The translations under genes and the position numbers were made by a program. Positions 1-7,420 of a DNA stretch of 59,718 bases are shown here, piece after piece. Source of the DNA: Methyloglobulus sp. (GTDB taxonomy: Bacteria; Pseudomonadota; Gammaproteobacteria; Methylococcales; Methylomonadaceae); assembly GCA_013141505.1 (NCBI GenBank), contig JABFQX010000018.1:1-59718 (forward strand), read 5' to 3'. Position 1 is the first letter of the stretch. The number at the start of each line of letters is the position of its first letter. Below the pieces are notes generated by a model. That model worked only from the letters and a program-made list of their open reading frames with translations, searched no databases and was not told where the DNA came from.

Positions 1-79
1 TCCAGCAGCGGGTTTGGTACAGCCGCCAGACCTCTTGACGGTCCAGCGGCGTTAAGCGGATTCGTTTGTGCATGTTCAT
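1..79 (-). CDS. IS481-like transposase, N-terminal fragment cut by the window edge
   Basis: The minus strand encodes 26 residues beginning MNMHKRIRLTPLDRQEVW, running off the window. The basic start followed by an LTP-x-DRQEVW segment resembles the N-terminal helix-turn-helix region of IS481-type transposases. An AGGAG ribosome-binding site lies just upstream, inside the 82-103 palindrome. Only the N-terminus is visible, so completeness and exact IS family cannot be judged; it could be another HTH-type integrase. Confidence 0.5.
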   Translation of the reverse strand, partial: MNMHKRIRLTPLDRQEVWRLYQTRCW

Positions 80-81
80 CG

Positions 82-103
82 ACAGTATTCTCCTGAATAC
101 TGT
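82..103. repeat. 9-bp perfect inverted repeat over the transposase ribosome-binding site
   Basis: ACAGTATTC and GAATACTGT flank a 4-nt spacer TCCT. On the minus strand the loop and adjoining arm contain AGGAG, the ribosome-binding site of the transposase starting at 79. In the mRNA this hairpin would hold the Shine-Dalgarno in its loop. It could alternatively be an operator or part of the element's end. Confidence 0.6.
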
Positions 104-188
104 AAACAACGCTAGAGATTCTTACATGTTATCAATTCGCGTTAAGCACTATTTGAGATTGACGTGCATTCTCCAAACGGTAGTCTTT

Positions 189-1070
189 ATGTTCATAGTA
201 AAAATACTCGCTTTATTTAGGCCATTAAGTTTTTTCCTGATTTTGGGAGTAGCTCATTGTTGCTTAGCAAAAATGCCTACAAACGAAGTAATGCCATTGT
301 ATCGCTTAGTGATGGCGGTTGATAAAGGTAGCGAAGTACAATTGGAGGTCAGGCAAATGACCTTAGCGCAAGCGCTTGATAGTATTACCCAGCAGACCCA
401 GGTGCCGATCCATTACTCAGTCCTGCCCGAAGGTTTAGTTACCGCCACCTGTGTTGGCGCAAACCTAAAATACGTCTTGGAATGCTTGCTTAATAAGAAG
501 GCTGACTTGGTTGTGCGTTATCCAAGCAATCCAGTTCGGACAATCAACAAAAATCAAGTTGCCGAAGCCTGGGTATTGGGTTCAAGGTTAGATGGTTATC
601 CTGTTAATCAGACAAACTGCGTTGCAAGACCAGGCGAACAGATATTACTGACGCTTAAACAAAAACATCAGGAAACAGAAGAGGCTGAACAAACCGAACA
701 ACTCCTGAATCTGGCGCAGTCAAAAGATCCCGCTGAACGGGCCGATGCAATCGGCTCTTTATTGGCTATTGGCCGCAGTGGCGACCCTGACATAAAAGCG
801 GCGTTGGAACAGGCGCTGACTGACCAGGATCCTATGGTTAGGGCGCAAGCAATATCCACCTTGGCACACCGAGAAGGTAACGCTGCCACGACAGCTATCG
901 AGCAAGCTATGCAGGATGATTCCGTCGATGTAAGAATGATGGCAGTGGACGGCATCACTGATGATGTTGCTTTGTTACGGCAGGCGATTAATGACAGTGA
1001 CGAAACGATTCGAAGCCTTGCTCAGACTAAGCTGGAAGCGCTTGGCCAAACAAATAACACGCCCAAATAA
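189..1070 (+). CDS. Exported STN-like / HEAT-repeat protein
   Basis: About 293 residues if translated from the ATG chosen here. The reading frame is open back to an ATG at 66, but only the 189 start puts a basic-then-hydrophobic signal sequence (MFIVKILALF...LILGVAHCCLA) at the N-terminus; the ATG at 126 is a third option, and no start has a strong ribosome-binding site. Residues about 50-105 (VEVRQMTLAQALDSITQQT) resemble the secretin/TonB short N-terminal fold. Residues about 170-285 hold about four HEAT repeats with recurrent DPxVRxxAI-type helices, a protein-interaction scaffold. Probably periplasmic. It precedes the cytochrome trio on the same strand, but the 350-bp gap and separate leader argue against one operon. 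No specific function can be assigned. Confidence 0.65.
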   Translation: MFIVKILALFRPLSFFLILGVAHCCLAKMPTNEVMPLYRLVMAVDKGSEVQLEVRQMTLAQALDSITQQTQVPIHYSVLPEGLVTATCVGANLKYVLECLLNKKADLVVRYPSNPVRTINKNQVAEAWVLGSRLDGYPVNQTNCVARPGEQILLTLKQKHQETEEAEQTEQLLNLAQSKDPAERADAIGSLLAIGRSGDPDIKAALEQALTDQDPMVRAQAISTLAHREGNAATTAIEQAMQDDSVDVRMMAVDGITDDVALLRQAINDSDETIRSLAQTKLEALGQTNNTPK

Positions 1071-1277
1071 GTAAATTAAGCCTTTCAACCCCTCGTTCTG
1101 GTTCAAAGCTTGGCCCTATCAATACCAAGAAAAAATATCCAAATTCAGGCTGGGTTATTGAAAAGACAACCCCGAAGTTTTTACATTATTTCAGTATTGT
1201 TAAGTGGTTCACATTATTAAATTTTTTTCGAAATAATTTGCTAAGCCGGTCTCATTTTCTATAAATGAATGCTGCTA

Positions 1278-1421
1278 TATTGATCTCGCTACTTAGGAAA
1301 TGGTTGTTTCTGACCGATAGATTAACCGTGCCATTCATTAAAAACGTATGGTTTTCTGGTTGAGAGACCTATTTTTAAGATTGGCTATTTTGTTCAGGTC
1401 ACATTTTAGGAGTTACAAATT
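1278..1421 (+). promoter_or_regulatory. Duplicated leader, copy 1, upstream of the first monohaem gene
   Basis: This 144-bp stretch is nearly repeated at 3653-3796. Shared blocks include AACCGTGCCAT, GTTTTCTGGTTGAGA, CTATTTTTAAGATTGGCTAT and ACATTTTAGGAGTTACAAAT, the last containing the AGGAG ribosome-binding site. Small GGTTgaga/AACC-type hairpins can be drawn in both copies. It probably holds the promoter and 5' UTR. The rest of 1071-1277 shows nothing recognisable. Confidence 0.55.
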
Positions 1422-2936
1422 ATGAAAAAAAAATCAGTTATTAAGGGCGGGCGACCGGTGCAGGGAGTAAGCATGTTAAAAGGTATCGGTACTGCTATGT
1501 TTGTCATGTCCGCTTCATTGGTTACGGTAAATGATGCTTCGGCGACAAGTTCAATTTTTATCCAATCCTTGCCTTTAGCGGGCGGTAAGGTAACTTCTTG
1601 TTCAAGCTGTCACACGGGCAGCCCCGAGACCAAATCAAACTTGAAGACAGGTTACGCAGCAGCCTATGCCCAAGATAAAACGGGACTTACTAAACTGGTA
1701 GCCTTGATTAAAGGTGGAGCTGTTGCGCCAATACCAACACCAACACCAAAACCTGCTCCGACACCAACACCTAAACCAGCACCAACGCCAACACCAAAAC
1801 CAGCGCCAACGCCGACACCCAAACCGGTAGCGACACCTACCCCAGTGCCTGTGGCGACACCGACACCGACACCCAAACCAGTTGCGACGCCAACCCCAGT
1901 GCCTGTGGCGACACCAACACCAACACCAACACCAACACCAACACCAACACCGGTAGCGACACCCACCCCAGTGCCTGTGGCGACACCGACACCGACACCA
2001 ACACCGGTAGCGACACCCACCCCAGTGCCTGTGGCGACACCGACACCCAAACCAGTGGTGACGCCGACTCCAGTGCCCGTGGCAACGCCGACACCCAAAC
2101 CAGTGGTGACGCCAACCCCAGTGCCCGTGGCGACGCCGACACCAAAGCCGGTAGTGACACCGACACCAAAGCCAGTGGTAACGCCAACGCCTGTACCTGT
2201 GGTGACACCAACACCGCAACCAATCGCGTGTAGCGGCAGCGGTGGCTCTGGAGGTGGCTTGAAGTTGTCAGATCCGGGTAAAGTAGCTGTCCATGCAGGT
2301 ATGCGTTTGCGGGTAGGTGTACTTGTCTCCGGGAATGATACAGAGGGTAACAAGGTTGCGATGGGCGTGTCTGGAATGCCGAAAGGTGTGGAATTCTATG
2401 AAGGTTATATTGCCTCTTTGCGGTCAAAGATCGGCATCCTGTCATGGAAAGTACCTGTCAGTGAGCCAGCTAAAACAGTTGCCGCCAAGTTCTGTGCCAA
2501 TGCTTATGTTGGCAGCGCAACCGTTAAATCAGTCAGTAGCCGCGATGTTTCGGTTGAAGTATTGCCTGCATTAATACCTGCGCCAATGCTTAACCCAACA
2601 GTTGCTTCAAATACCATTACCGGCCTGGTTTACAATGCCGCGCTTAAGCAGCTTGAAATACGTGGTCAAGTAGGTTGGGCCAGAGTCTCAACCGAGACTG
2701 ACCGTAAAGCGGCGATTATGTACCCCGTCAATATCAGCGCTTCAGAAAACGGCAGTGCGCTAGGTACTGCGAAAGTTGAACTGAATGGTCGGTGGTCAGC
2801 GGTAATACCGTCAACTTCAATGCCGCATGCAGTTGATGCAATTTTCCAAGGTGCGGTGAGTACGGAGTTGCTTGGTCAACACAACACTGATTCGCCTAAA
2901 TTAGGTGACGACAGTGATGAGAATGAAGATGATTAA
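1422..2936 (+). CDS. Secreted monohaem c-type cytochrome with Thr-Pro repeat linker (paralogue 1)
   Basis: 504 residues. A long-n-region signal peptide ends at NDASA (about residue 41). A very short haem module follows with one CSSCH motif (C60, C63, H64) and a conserved LKTGYAAAY...LIKGG tail to about residue 100; no Met or second His follows CxxCH in this module, so the distal haem ligand is unclear. Residues about 101-267 are almost pure PTPKPVATPTPVPV-type repeats. The C-terminal about 225 residues form a probable beta-sandwich region with few cysteines, ending in an acidic tail (DDSDENEDD). The start is fixed by AGGAG seven bases upstream. Export and covalent haem attachment are well supported. 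The function, perhaps extracellular electron transfer or redox sensing, is inference. Paralogues lie at 3797 and 5809. Confidence 0.8.
   Translation: MKKKSVIKGGRPVQGVSMLKGIGTAMFVMSASLVTVNDASATSSIFIQSLPLAGGKVTSCSSCHTGSPETKSNLKTGYAAAYAQDKTGLTKLVALIKGGAVAPIPTPTPKPAPTPTPKPAPTPTPKPAPTPTPKPVATPTPVPVATPTPTPKPVATPTPVPVATPTPTPTPTPTPTPVATPTPVPVATPTPTPTPVATPTPVPVATPTPKPVVTPTPVPVATPTPKPVVTPTPVPVATPTPKPVVTPTPKPVVTPTPVPVVTPTPQPIACSGSGGSGGGLKLSDPGKVAVHAGMRLRVGVLVSGNDTEGNKVAMGVSGMPKGVEFYEGYIASLRSKIGILSWKVPVSEPAKTVAAKFCANAYVGSATVKSVSSRDVSVEVLPALIPAPMLNPTVASNTITGLVYNAALKQLEIRGQVGWARVSTETDRKAAIMYPVNISASENGSALGTAKVELNGRWSAVIPSTSMPHAVDAIFQGAVSTELLGQHNTDSPKLGDDSDENEDD
1731..2222 (+). repeat. Thr-Pro-coding tandem repeat within paralogue 1
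   Basis: Degenerate ACACCAACACC-type short repeats encode PTP, KPVATPTPVPV and KPVVTPTPVPV units. The array is the longest and most irregular of the three paralogues. Its low complexity also opens long antisense frames, which are not genes. Confidence 0.9.
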
Positions 2937-2966
2937 ACCGATAGGGTAAATTATCGGCATGATTGG

Positions 2967-3008
2967 CCGCTTTCCACACCATTGATTCTTTGCTGGCGTG
3001 GGAAGTGG
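2967..3008 (+). promoter_or_regulatory. Conserved 3' hairpin, copy 1
   Basis: Arms of 14 bases (CCGCTTTCCACACC and GGCGTGGGAAGTGG) pair with one mismatch around a 14-nt loop. The equivalent hairpin at 5154-5195 keeps the pairing although several stem bases differ. No T-run follows, so this is not itself a typical terminator; one lies 45 bases further on. Confidence 0.6.
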
Positions 3009-3052
3009 CTTAATCGACAAATTTATTGAATTAAACATCTGATAAAAATTAA

Positions 3053-3086
3053 CCTTGCCTAGGATTGTCCTGGCAAGGTTTTTTTT
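3053..3086 (+). terminator. Rho-independent terminator after paralogue 1
   Basis: CCTTGCC(T)AGG pairs with CCTGGCAAGG around a 5-nt loop, followed by eight T residues. The stem sequence is related to the terminators at 5238 and 7228. Confidence 0.85.
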
Positions 3087-3120
3087 GGTCGTAACTTCCG
3101 CCACTGCCCCGTCAAATTAT

Positions 3121-3160
3121 TGATTTGGCCTTATGAAGTATTAAAAGACCGGATCTATAA
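3121..3160. mobile_element. Family A MITE, minimal deletion derivative
   Basis: TGATTTGGCCTTATGAAG followed directly by AAAAGACCGGATCTATAA joins the two outer ends of the element seen at 9521 and 28866 without the central CCCTTCGG...CCGAAGGG palindrome. It appears to be an internally deleted relic. Confidence 0.6.
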
Positions 3161-3652
3161 CCGTTCCGGCATCAAATCGAAAAACGCCACCCAAGAGCAA
3201 TAGTGCCCGCCACCATGACATCCATTGCCTAAATGACCGAAAGCCCAGCTCCAACATTGCATGTTGGTCGCAGGCGAGGATTACTTGAGCCACCACTCCA
3301 GCAGGATTTGTTCAAAATTGCCGCCATTCGATTAGAAACCCCCAATACCCAAAGGGTATTTACGACCTTCAGGTTGCAAGTGTGCAGCAATCAAATCAAC
3401 TTTGCGTGGTTCAACCAAGCCTTGAAAAAAGTCAGGTAACGTTATTGAAACTTTGTTTTCACAATTGTGCGGGCTGTTCATGATCCGCCGAAATTATGCC
3501 GAGTTATTTGCCGAGTTTTTCATTCGTATCCTCTCTAAGGTAATCGCACTTGTACCCTATGGGTATTAATCCTCATCCAGTGGAACCATCAACACAAGGG
3601 AACAAGATGAGCAATTTGAAAATCCTCATTTCCTAAATGTACTACGGGTTTA
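3161..3652. other. Gene-poor spacer between paralogues 1 and 2
   Basis: Short frames exist on both strands (for example a 68-residue frame from 3233), but none has a ribosome-binding site or a recognisable product. I see no RNA gene. It may contain decayed coding sequence. Confidence 0.4.
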
Positions 3653-3796
3653 TTTTGATTTCGCTATTTAAGAAATGGTTAACTTTTGACAGCTAGACTA
3701 ACCGTGCCATCCTTAAAAGCGGGTAGTTTTCTGGTTGAGAAACCTATTTTTAAGATTGGCTATTTCGTTTAGGACACATTTTAGGAGTTACAAATT
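3653..3796 (+). promoter_or_regulatory. Duplicated leader, copy 2, upstream of the second monohaem gene
   Basis: Near-copy of 1278-1421, with the same order of blocks and the same TTTTAGGAGTTACAAATT ribosome-binding region. Differences are scattered substitutions. The third paralogue retains only a trace (ATTTTTAAGATT at about 5740), so copies 1 and 2 are the younger duplication. Confidence 0.55.
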
Positions 3797-5125
3797 ATGA
3801 AAAAAAAACCAACTATTAAGAGGGGGCAAGCGGTGCAGAAAGTAAACAAGTTGAAAGTTTTCAGTGCTGCCATGTTTGTTATGTCGACTTCATTGGTCAT
3901 GGTAAATGATGCCTCTGCGACAGGCGAAATTTTTGCCCAAGCCTTGCCATTGGCCGGAGGCAAAGTGACTTTATGTACGAGTTGTCATGTTGCGGCAAGC
4001 GGTCAAGAGTCAACTGCGAACTTGAAGACCGGTTATAAAGCCGCTTATGATCAAGATAAAACGGGATTAACTAAACTAATAGCCTTAATTAAAGGTGGAA
4101 CACCAACACCAGTAGCAACTCCGACACCAAAACCGGTTGTCACACCAGTGCCAGTGGTAACACCAAAACCGGTTGTCACACCAGTGCCAGTGGTAACGCC
4201 AAAACCGGTTGTCACACCAGTGCCAGTGGTAACGCCAAAACCGGTTGTCACACCAGTGCCAGTGGTAACGCCAAAACCGGTTGTCACACCAGTGCCAGTG
4301 GTAACGCCAAAACCGGTTGTCACACCAAAACCAGTGGTAACACCAACACCAGGTGTGACACCAACACCTGTGCCTGTAGTAACGCCAACTCCGCAGCCAG
4401 TTGCATGTGATGGTAAAAGTGGTCATGAAGGTAGTCTGAAGTTGTCAAGTCCTGGTAAAGTGGCTGTCCATGCCGGACAACGCCTGAGAGTAGGTGTGCT
4501 TGCCTCCGGGGACGACACACGAGATAGCAAGGTTGTTATAGGCTTGTCTGGAATGCCTAAAGGCACTGCATTCAACGAAGGTTATATTTCTTATTTACGG
4601 GCAAAAACCGGCATACTGTCATGGCTGGTACCTGCTAGTGAGTCAGGTAAAACCTATACTGCTAAGTTTTGTGCCAATGCCTATGTCGGTAACGGAACTG
4701 ATAAGACAGTTAGCAGCCAAGATGTTTCGGTCGAAGTATTGTCTGCATTGACACCGGCACTAACGCCTAATCCAACGGTTGCCGCAAATACGATTACTGG
4801 CCTGATTTACAATGCTGGCCTTAAGCAGCTTGAAATAAGCGGGCAAGTAGGTTGGGCTCGAGACACAACCAAAGCTGATCGTGAGTCCGCCATTATGGAG
4901 CCCGTGAATATCAGCAATGCGGAAACCGGTAGCGCGCTAGGTACTGCAAAAGTTGGATTGAATGGCCGGTGGTCAGCGGTAATACCGTCAACTTCAGTGC
5001 CGGATGCAATTGACGCAATCTTCCAAGGTGCGGTCAGTACACAGCTGCTTCAGCAACACATGGCAGGTATTCCTACACCTGGGAAGGATGATGATCAAGA
5101 TGAAGACGATAAAAATGATGATTAA
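3797..5125 (+). CDS. Secreted monohaem c-type cytochrome with Thr-Pro repeat linker (paralogue 2)
   Basis: 442 residues, closely related to paralogue 1 throughout. Signal peptide to NDASA; haem motif CTSCH (C60, C63, H64) followed by LKTGYKAAYDQDKTGLTKL; a linker of near-identical VVTPVPVVTPKP units (about residues 107-200); then the shared C-terminal region with the PGKVAVHAGQRLRVGVL and GLNGRWSAVIPSTS segments and an acidic end (DDDQDEDDKNDD). As in paralogue 1, the haem module lacks a visible distal Met or His. The AGGAG ribosome-binding site is identical to copy 1. Leader, gene, 3' hairpin and terminator were duplicated as one unit, so it is probably expressed independently of its neighbours. 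Confidence 0.8.
   Translation: MKKKPTIKRGQAVQKVNKLKVFSAAMFVMSTSLVMVNDASATGEIFAQALPLAGGKVTLCTSCHVAASGQESTANLKTGYKAAYDQDKTGLTKLIALIKGGTPTPVATPTPKPVVTPVPVVTPKPVVTPVPVVTPKPVVTPVPVVTPKPVVTPVPVVTPKPVVTPVPVVTPKPVVTPKPVVTPTPGVTPTPVPVVTPTPQPVACDGKSGHEGSLKLSSPGKVAVHAGQRLRVGVLASGDDTRDSKVVIGLSGMPKGTAFNEGYISYLRAKTGILSWLVPASESGKTYTAKFCANAYVGNGTDKTVSSQDVSVEVLSALTPALTPNPTVAANTITGLIYNAGLKQLEISGQVGWARDTTKADRESAIMEPVNISNAETGSALGTAKVGLNGRWSAVIPSTSVPDAIDAIFQGAVSTQLLQQHMAGIPTPGKDDDQDEDDKNDD
4129..4320 (+). repeat. 36-bp tandem repeat in paralogue 2
   Basis: Five successive 36-bp units start at 4129, 4165, 4201, 4237 and 4273, with a partial sixth. Each encodes a 12-residue VVTPVPVVTPKP-type unit. The units are nearly identical at nucleotide level (single A/G differences), which suggests recent expansion by slippage or unequal exchange. 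Confidence 0.9.
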
Positions 5126-5153
5126 TCCGGTAGGATAATTATTGCTTGCTTGA

Positions 5154-5195
5154 CTGCTTTCCACGCCATTGATTGTTTGCTGGCGCGGGAAGCGG
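5154..5195 (+). promoter_or_regulatory. Conserved 3' hairpin, copy 2
   Basis: CTGCTTTCCACGCC pairs with GGCGCGGGAAGCGG around a 14-nt loop, with one mismatch at a different stem position from copy 1. Some stem changes between copies are compensatory, which supports a real RNA structure. Confidence 0.6.
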
Positions 5196-5237
5196 TTTAG
5201 TAGTCACAAATCTTAGTAAACGGCTGATAAAAATTGA

Positions 5238-5270
5238 CCTTGTCTGGGATTGCTCAGGCAAGGTTTTTTT
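5238..5270 (+). terminator. Rho-independent terminator after paralogue 2
   Basis: CCTTGTCTG pairs with CAGGCAAGG (one G-U pair), followed by seven T residues. It matches the terminator type after paralogues 1 and 3. Confidence 0.85.
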
Positions 5271-5808
5271 GACCTTAATTCCCTTCGTGTGCCAAGAAAG
5301 AATGCAAGATGCAAGTCATTTCTCCTGAGCCAGAAGACGCAAAGCAACGTAATAGAATCGGCTAGCGCGGTTTTAGCTGGCATGAATGCTGGTTGCGTAT
5401 AGGTAATCGTGCGTATTTTCAAGTTCTGGAACCTGTATAGAATATTGCCTATACCCAAGGGGATGGGGAATTAAGTGCGCGGCGATCAGCGTTCTGGAAA
5501 AACTTTTTAGGACAGTGAAACTGATAGCTGTAAAACGCGAATCGTACCGAAGAGATATTTTTTTTGATTCACACATTAACTTATTCTTTTGTTAAATAAC
5601 GCAATCTTACCGAGATAATGCTTTTTGAAGTCTTATACTTTTTTAAACATTATTTTTTAGTTTAAGGATTGTTTAACTTTCACTCGGTAGTCTGGTCACG
5701 GCTGATCTTAAAAACAGCTCGTTGATGTTGTGATGAGTATTTTTAAGATTAAGTTACTTACATTTGAATTATTTTCATTCGTTAAAGTTTTAAAGAGGAA
5801 TTTTACAC
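5271..5808. other. Spacer and leader before paralogue 3
   Basis: No convincing coding sequence or RNA gene. The last 100 bases are AT-rich and end with an AGAGGAA ribosome-binding site before ATG 5809. An ATTTTTAAGATT block near 5740 is shared with the leaders of paralogues 1 and 2. Confidence 0.4.
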
Positions 5809-7104
5809 ATGAATAAAAGAGTAAACGAGAAAGGGCAACCGATACTCAAAGCGAAAGCGTTGAGATGTGTCGTTGCAGCGTTGTCTATAACGGGCGCGTC
5901 CTTGGCAATGGTAAATGATGCTTCGGCGACAGGCGCTATTTTTGCCCAAGCAATAGGCATGGCTCCCACCAAAGTGACGGGCTGTACAACCTGCCATAAT
6001 GCGGCGAGTGGACAAGAATCTAAAGGTAACTTGAAGACAGGTTATCTTGCTGCTTACAATTCAGGCGGCACGGCGGCAATAGTAGCGCTGATCAATGGTG
6101 GCGGCACAACACCTACGCCAACACCAAAACCTGTTGTTACACCAACACCTGTTCCTGTCGTAACCCCGACACCAAAACCTGTTGTTACGCCAACGCCTGT
6201 TCCTGTCGTAACTCCGACACCAAAACCGGTTGTTACGCCAACGCCTGTTCCTGTCGTAACCCCGACACCAAAGCCAGGCGTTACACCTACTCCGGTTCCT
6301 GTAGCAACGCCGACACCAAAACCAGGCGTTACACCTACTCCGGTTCCTGTAGCAACGCCGACACCAAAACCAGTGGTTACACCAACGCCTGCGCCTAAAC
6401 CAATGGCATGTTCAGACGAAGGTAATGAGCACTCAACACTGACCATATCAAACCCAGGTAAAAAAGTGTTGGTTCACGCCGGACAACCGTTACTGTTGGG
6501 TGTCAATGCGAGTGGTGAAAATCGTGCTATACAAATTGGTTTGTCACCTGTGCCTCAATATGCTTGGTTCGGTCAGTGGTACGATGCCGCTATGCGTAGT
6601 CAACAAGGCATGTTGGGTTGGACAGCACCAGACAGTTTAGCTGGCACAAGCGCCAAACTTAAGTTTTGTGCAAAAGCTTTTGGCGGCGGCAAGCCAGATA
6701 TGTATTCAGCGACACGGAAAGTGGAAGTCATGGTGTTGCCTAAATTGGCATCGGTTATGAAACCTGATCCGATTGTTGCAGCAAATAGCGTCGGCACGGC
6801 CACTTACGATTATGAAAGCCATAAACTGTATGTTGCTGGGCAAGTCCTTTGGAACTATCAGTCAACAACCGCACAACGTACCAGTACCCTGGTTGATAAG
6901 GTTAAAATCACCGATGCAAACGGCTCACTTGTATTGGGTTATGCAAGTGTTAGCCTTGACGGCAGATGGTGGTTTTCTGTAACGCTGCCTGGTGTTTCCG
7001 CGCCAAGCGTAGTTGATGCAGCATTCCATGGCAGAGTCGGTACAGCCATGCTGTATAAGTCTGCTGACTCTGATGAAGATGATAATGAGAGTGATGACGA
7101 CTAA
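5809..7104 (+). CDS. Secreted monohaem c-type cytochrome with Thr-Pro repeat linker (paralogue 3)
   Basis: 431 residues. It has the same architecture as the two upstream genes but is the most diverged: signal peptide to NDASA, CTTCH motif (C59, C62, H63), NLKTGYLAAY, a PTPKPVVTPTPVPVV linker (about residues 100-200), a C-terminal region with HAGQPLLLGVNASG and SLDGRWWFSVTLPG, and an acidic tail (DSDEDDNESDDD). AGAGGAA precedes the ATG. No distal haem ligand is obvious here either. The shared fold and repeats show descent from one ancestor. I do not recognise a characterised family beyond the haem-binding motif. Confidence 0.78.
   Translation: MNKRVNEKGQPILKAKALRCVVAALSITGASLAMVNDASATGAIFAQAIGMAPTKVTGCTTCHNAASGQESKGNLKTGYLAAYNSGGTAAIVALINGGGTTPTPTPKPVVTPTPVPVVTPTPKPVVTPTPVPVVTPTPKPVVTPTPVPVVTPTPKPGVTPTPVPVATPTPKPGVTPTPVPVATPTPKPVVTPTPAPKPMACSDEGNEHSTLTISNPGKKVLVHAGQPLLLGVNASGENRAIQIGLSPVPQYAWFGQWYDAAMRSQQGMLGWTAPDSLAGTSAKLKFCAKAFGGGKPDMYSATRKVEVMVLPKLASVMKPDPIVAANSVGTATYDYESHKLYVAGQVLWNYQSTTAQRTSTLVDKVKITDANGSLVLGYASVSLDGRWWFSVTLPGVSAPSVVDAAFHGRVGTAMLYKSADSDEDDNESDDD
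6126..6390 (+). repeat. 48-bp tandem repeat in paralogue 3
   Basis: Units of 48 bp begin at 6126, 6174, 6222, 6270 and 6318, with a partial sixth, each coding a 16-residue KPVVTPTPVPVVTPTP-like block. The first three units are near-identical; later ones change VV to GV or VA. Confidence 0.88.
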
Positions 7105-7227
7105 GCAAACTACGCTTTAGTCCCATCTTATTTCTCCCCTGTTGATGTTGGCAGGGGAGAAATTTTCTAAGGCTGATTGCCAGTGATGTAACTGATTATT
7201 GGCCTAGATTCATCAAACATAATAAAA

Positions 7228-7261
7228 CCTTGTCTGCTATTTTTTCAGACAGGGTTTTTTT
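7228..7261 (+). terminator. Rho-independent terminator after paralogue 3
   Basis: CCTTGTCTG pairs with CAGACAGGG around a loop of about 9 nt, followed by seven T residues. Same stem type as at 3053 and 5238. Confidence 0.85.
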
Positions 7262-7420
7262 ATGTTTATCGCCCCAGCATTAAGCTGGATAGACTAAAAT
7301 TTCAATGTGATTTGCGACAGAATCGCTCGTTGCCCTTAACTCTGGACAATAGTGAGTTTAAACTATTTAATCCAGCACAGATTATCTACATTGACTTAAA
7401 CATGACAGGCAATCATTAAC

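Noticed and set aside
1278-1421. Cyclic-di-GMP (GEMM) or other known riboswitch in the duplicated leader
   Set aside because: The GEMM core motifs are not present and the possible stems are short; only duplication and small hairpins can be claimed.
1635-2445. Long antisense frames (194, 229 and 202 codons) over the Thr-Pro repeat
   Set aside because: They are by-products of the short-period ACACCA repeat, which is free of stops in several frames; the translations are low-complexity (GVGVATGTG, WCRCHYR) and have no ribosome-binding sites.
3233-3439. 68-codon frame MTESPAPTLHVGRR...
   Set aside because: No ribosome-binding site, no recognisable domain, and isolated in a gene-poor spacer.
4051-4426. 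Antisense frames over paralogue 2 linker
   Set aside because: Same repeat artefact; sense strand has signal peptide, haem motif and ribosome-binding site.
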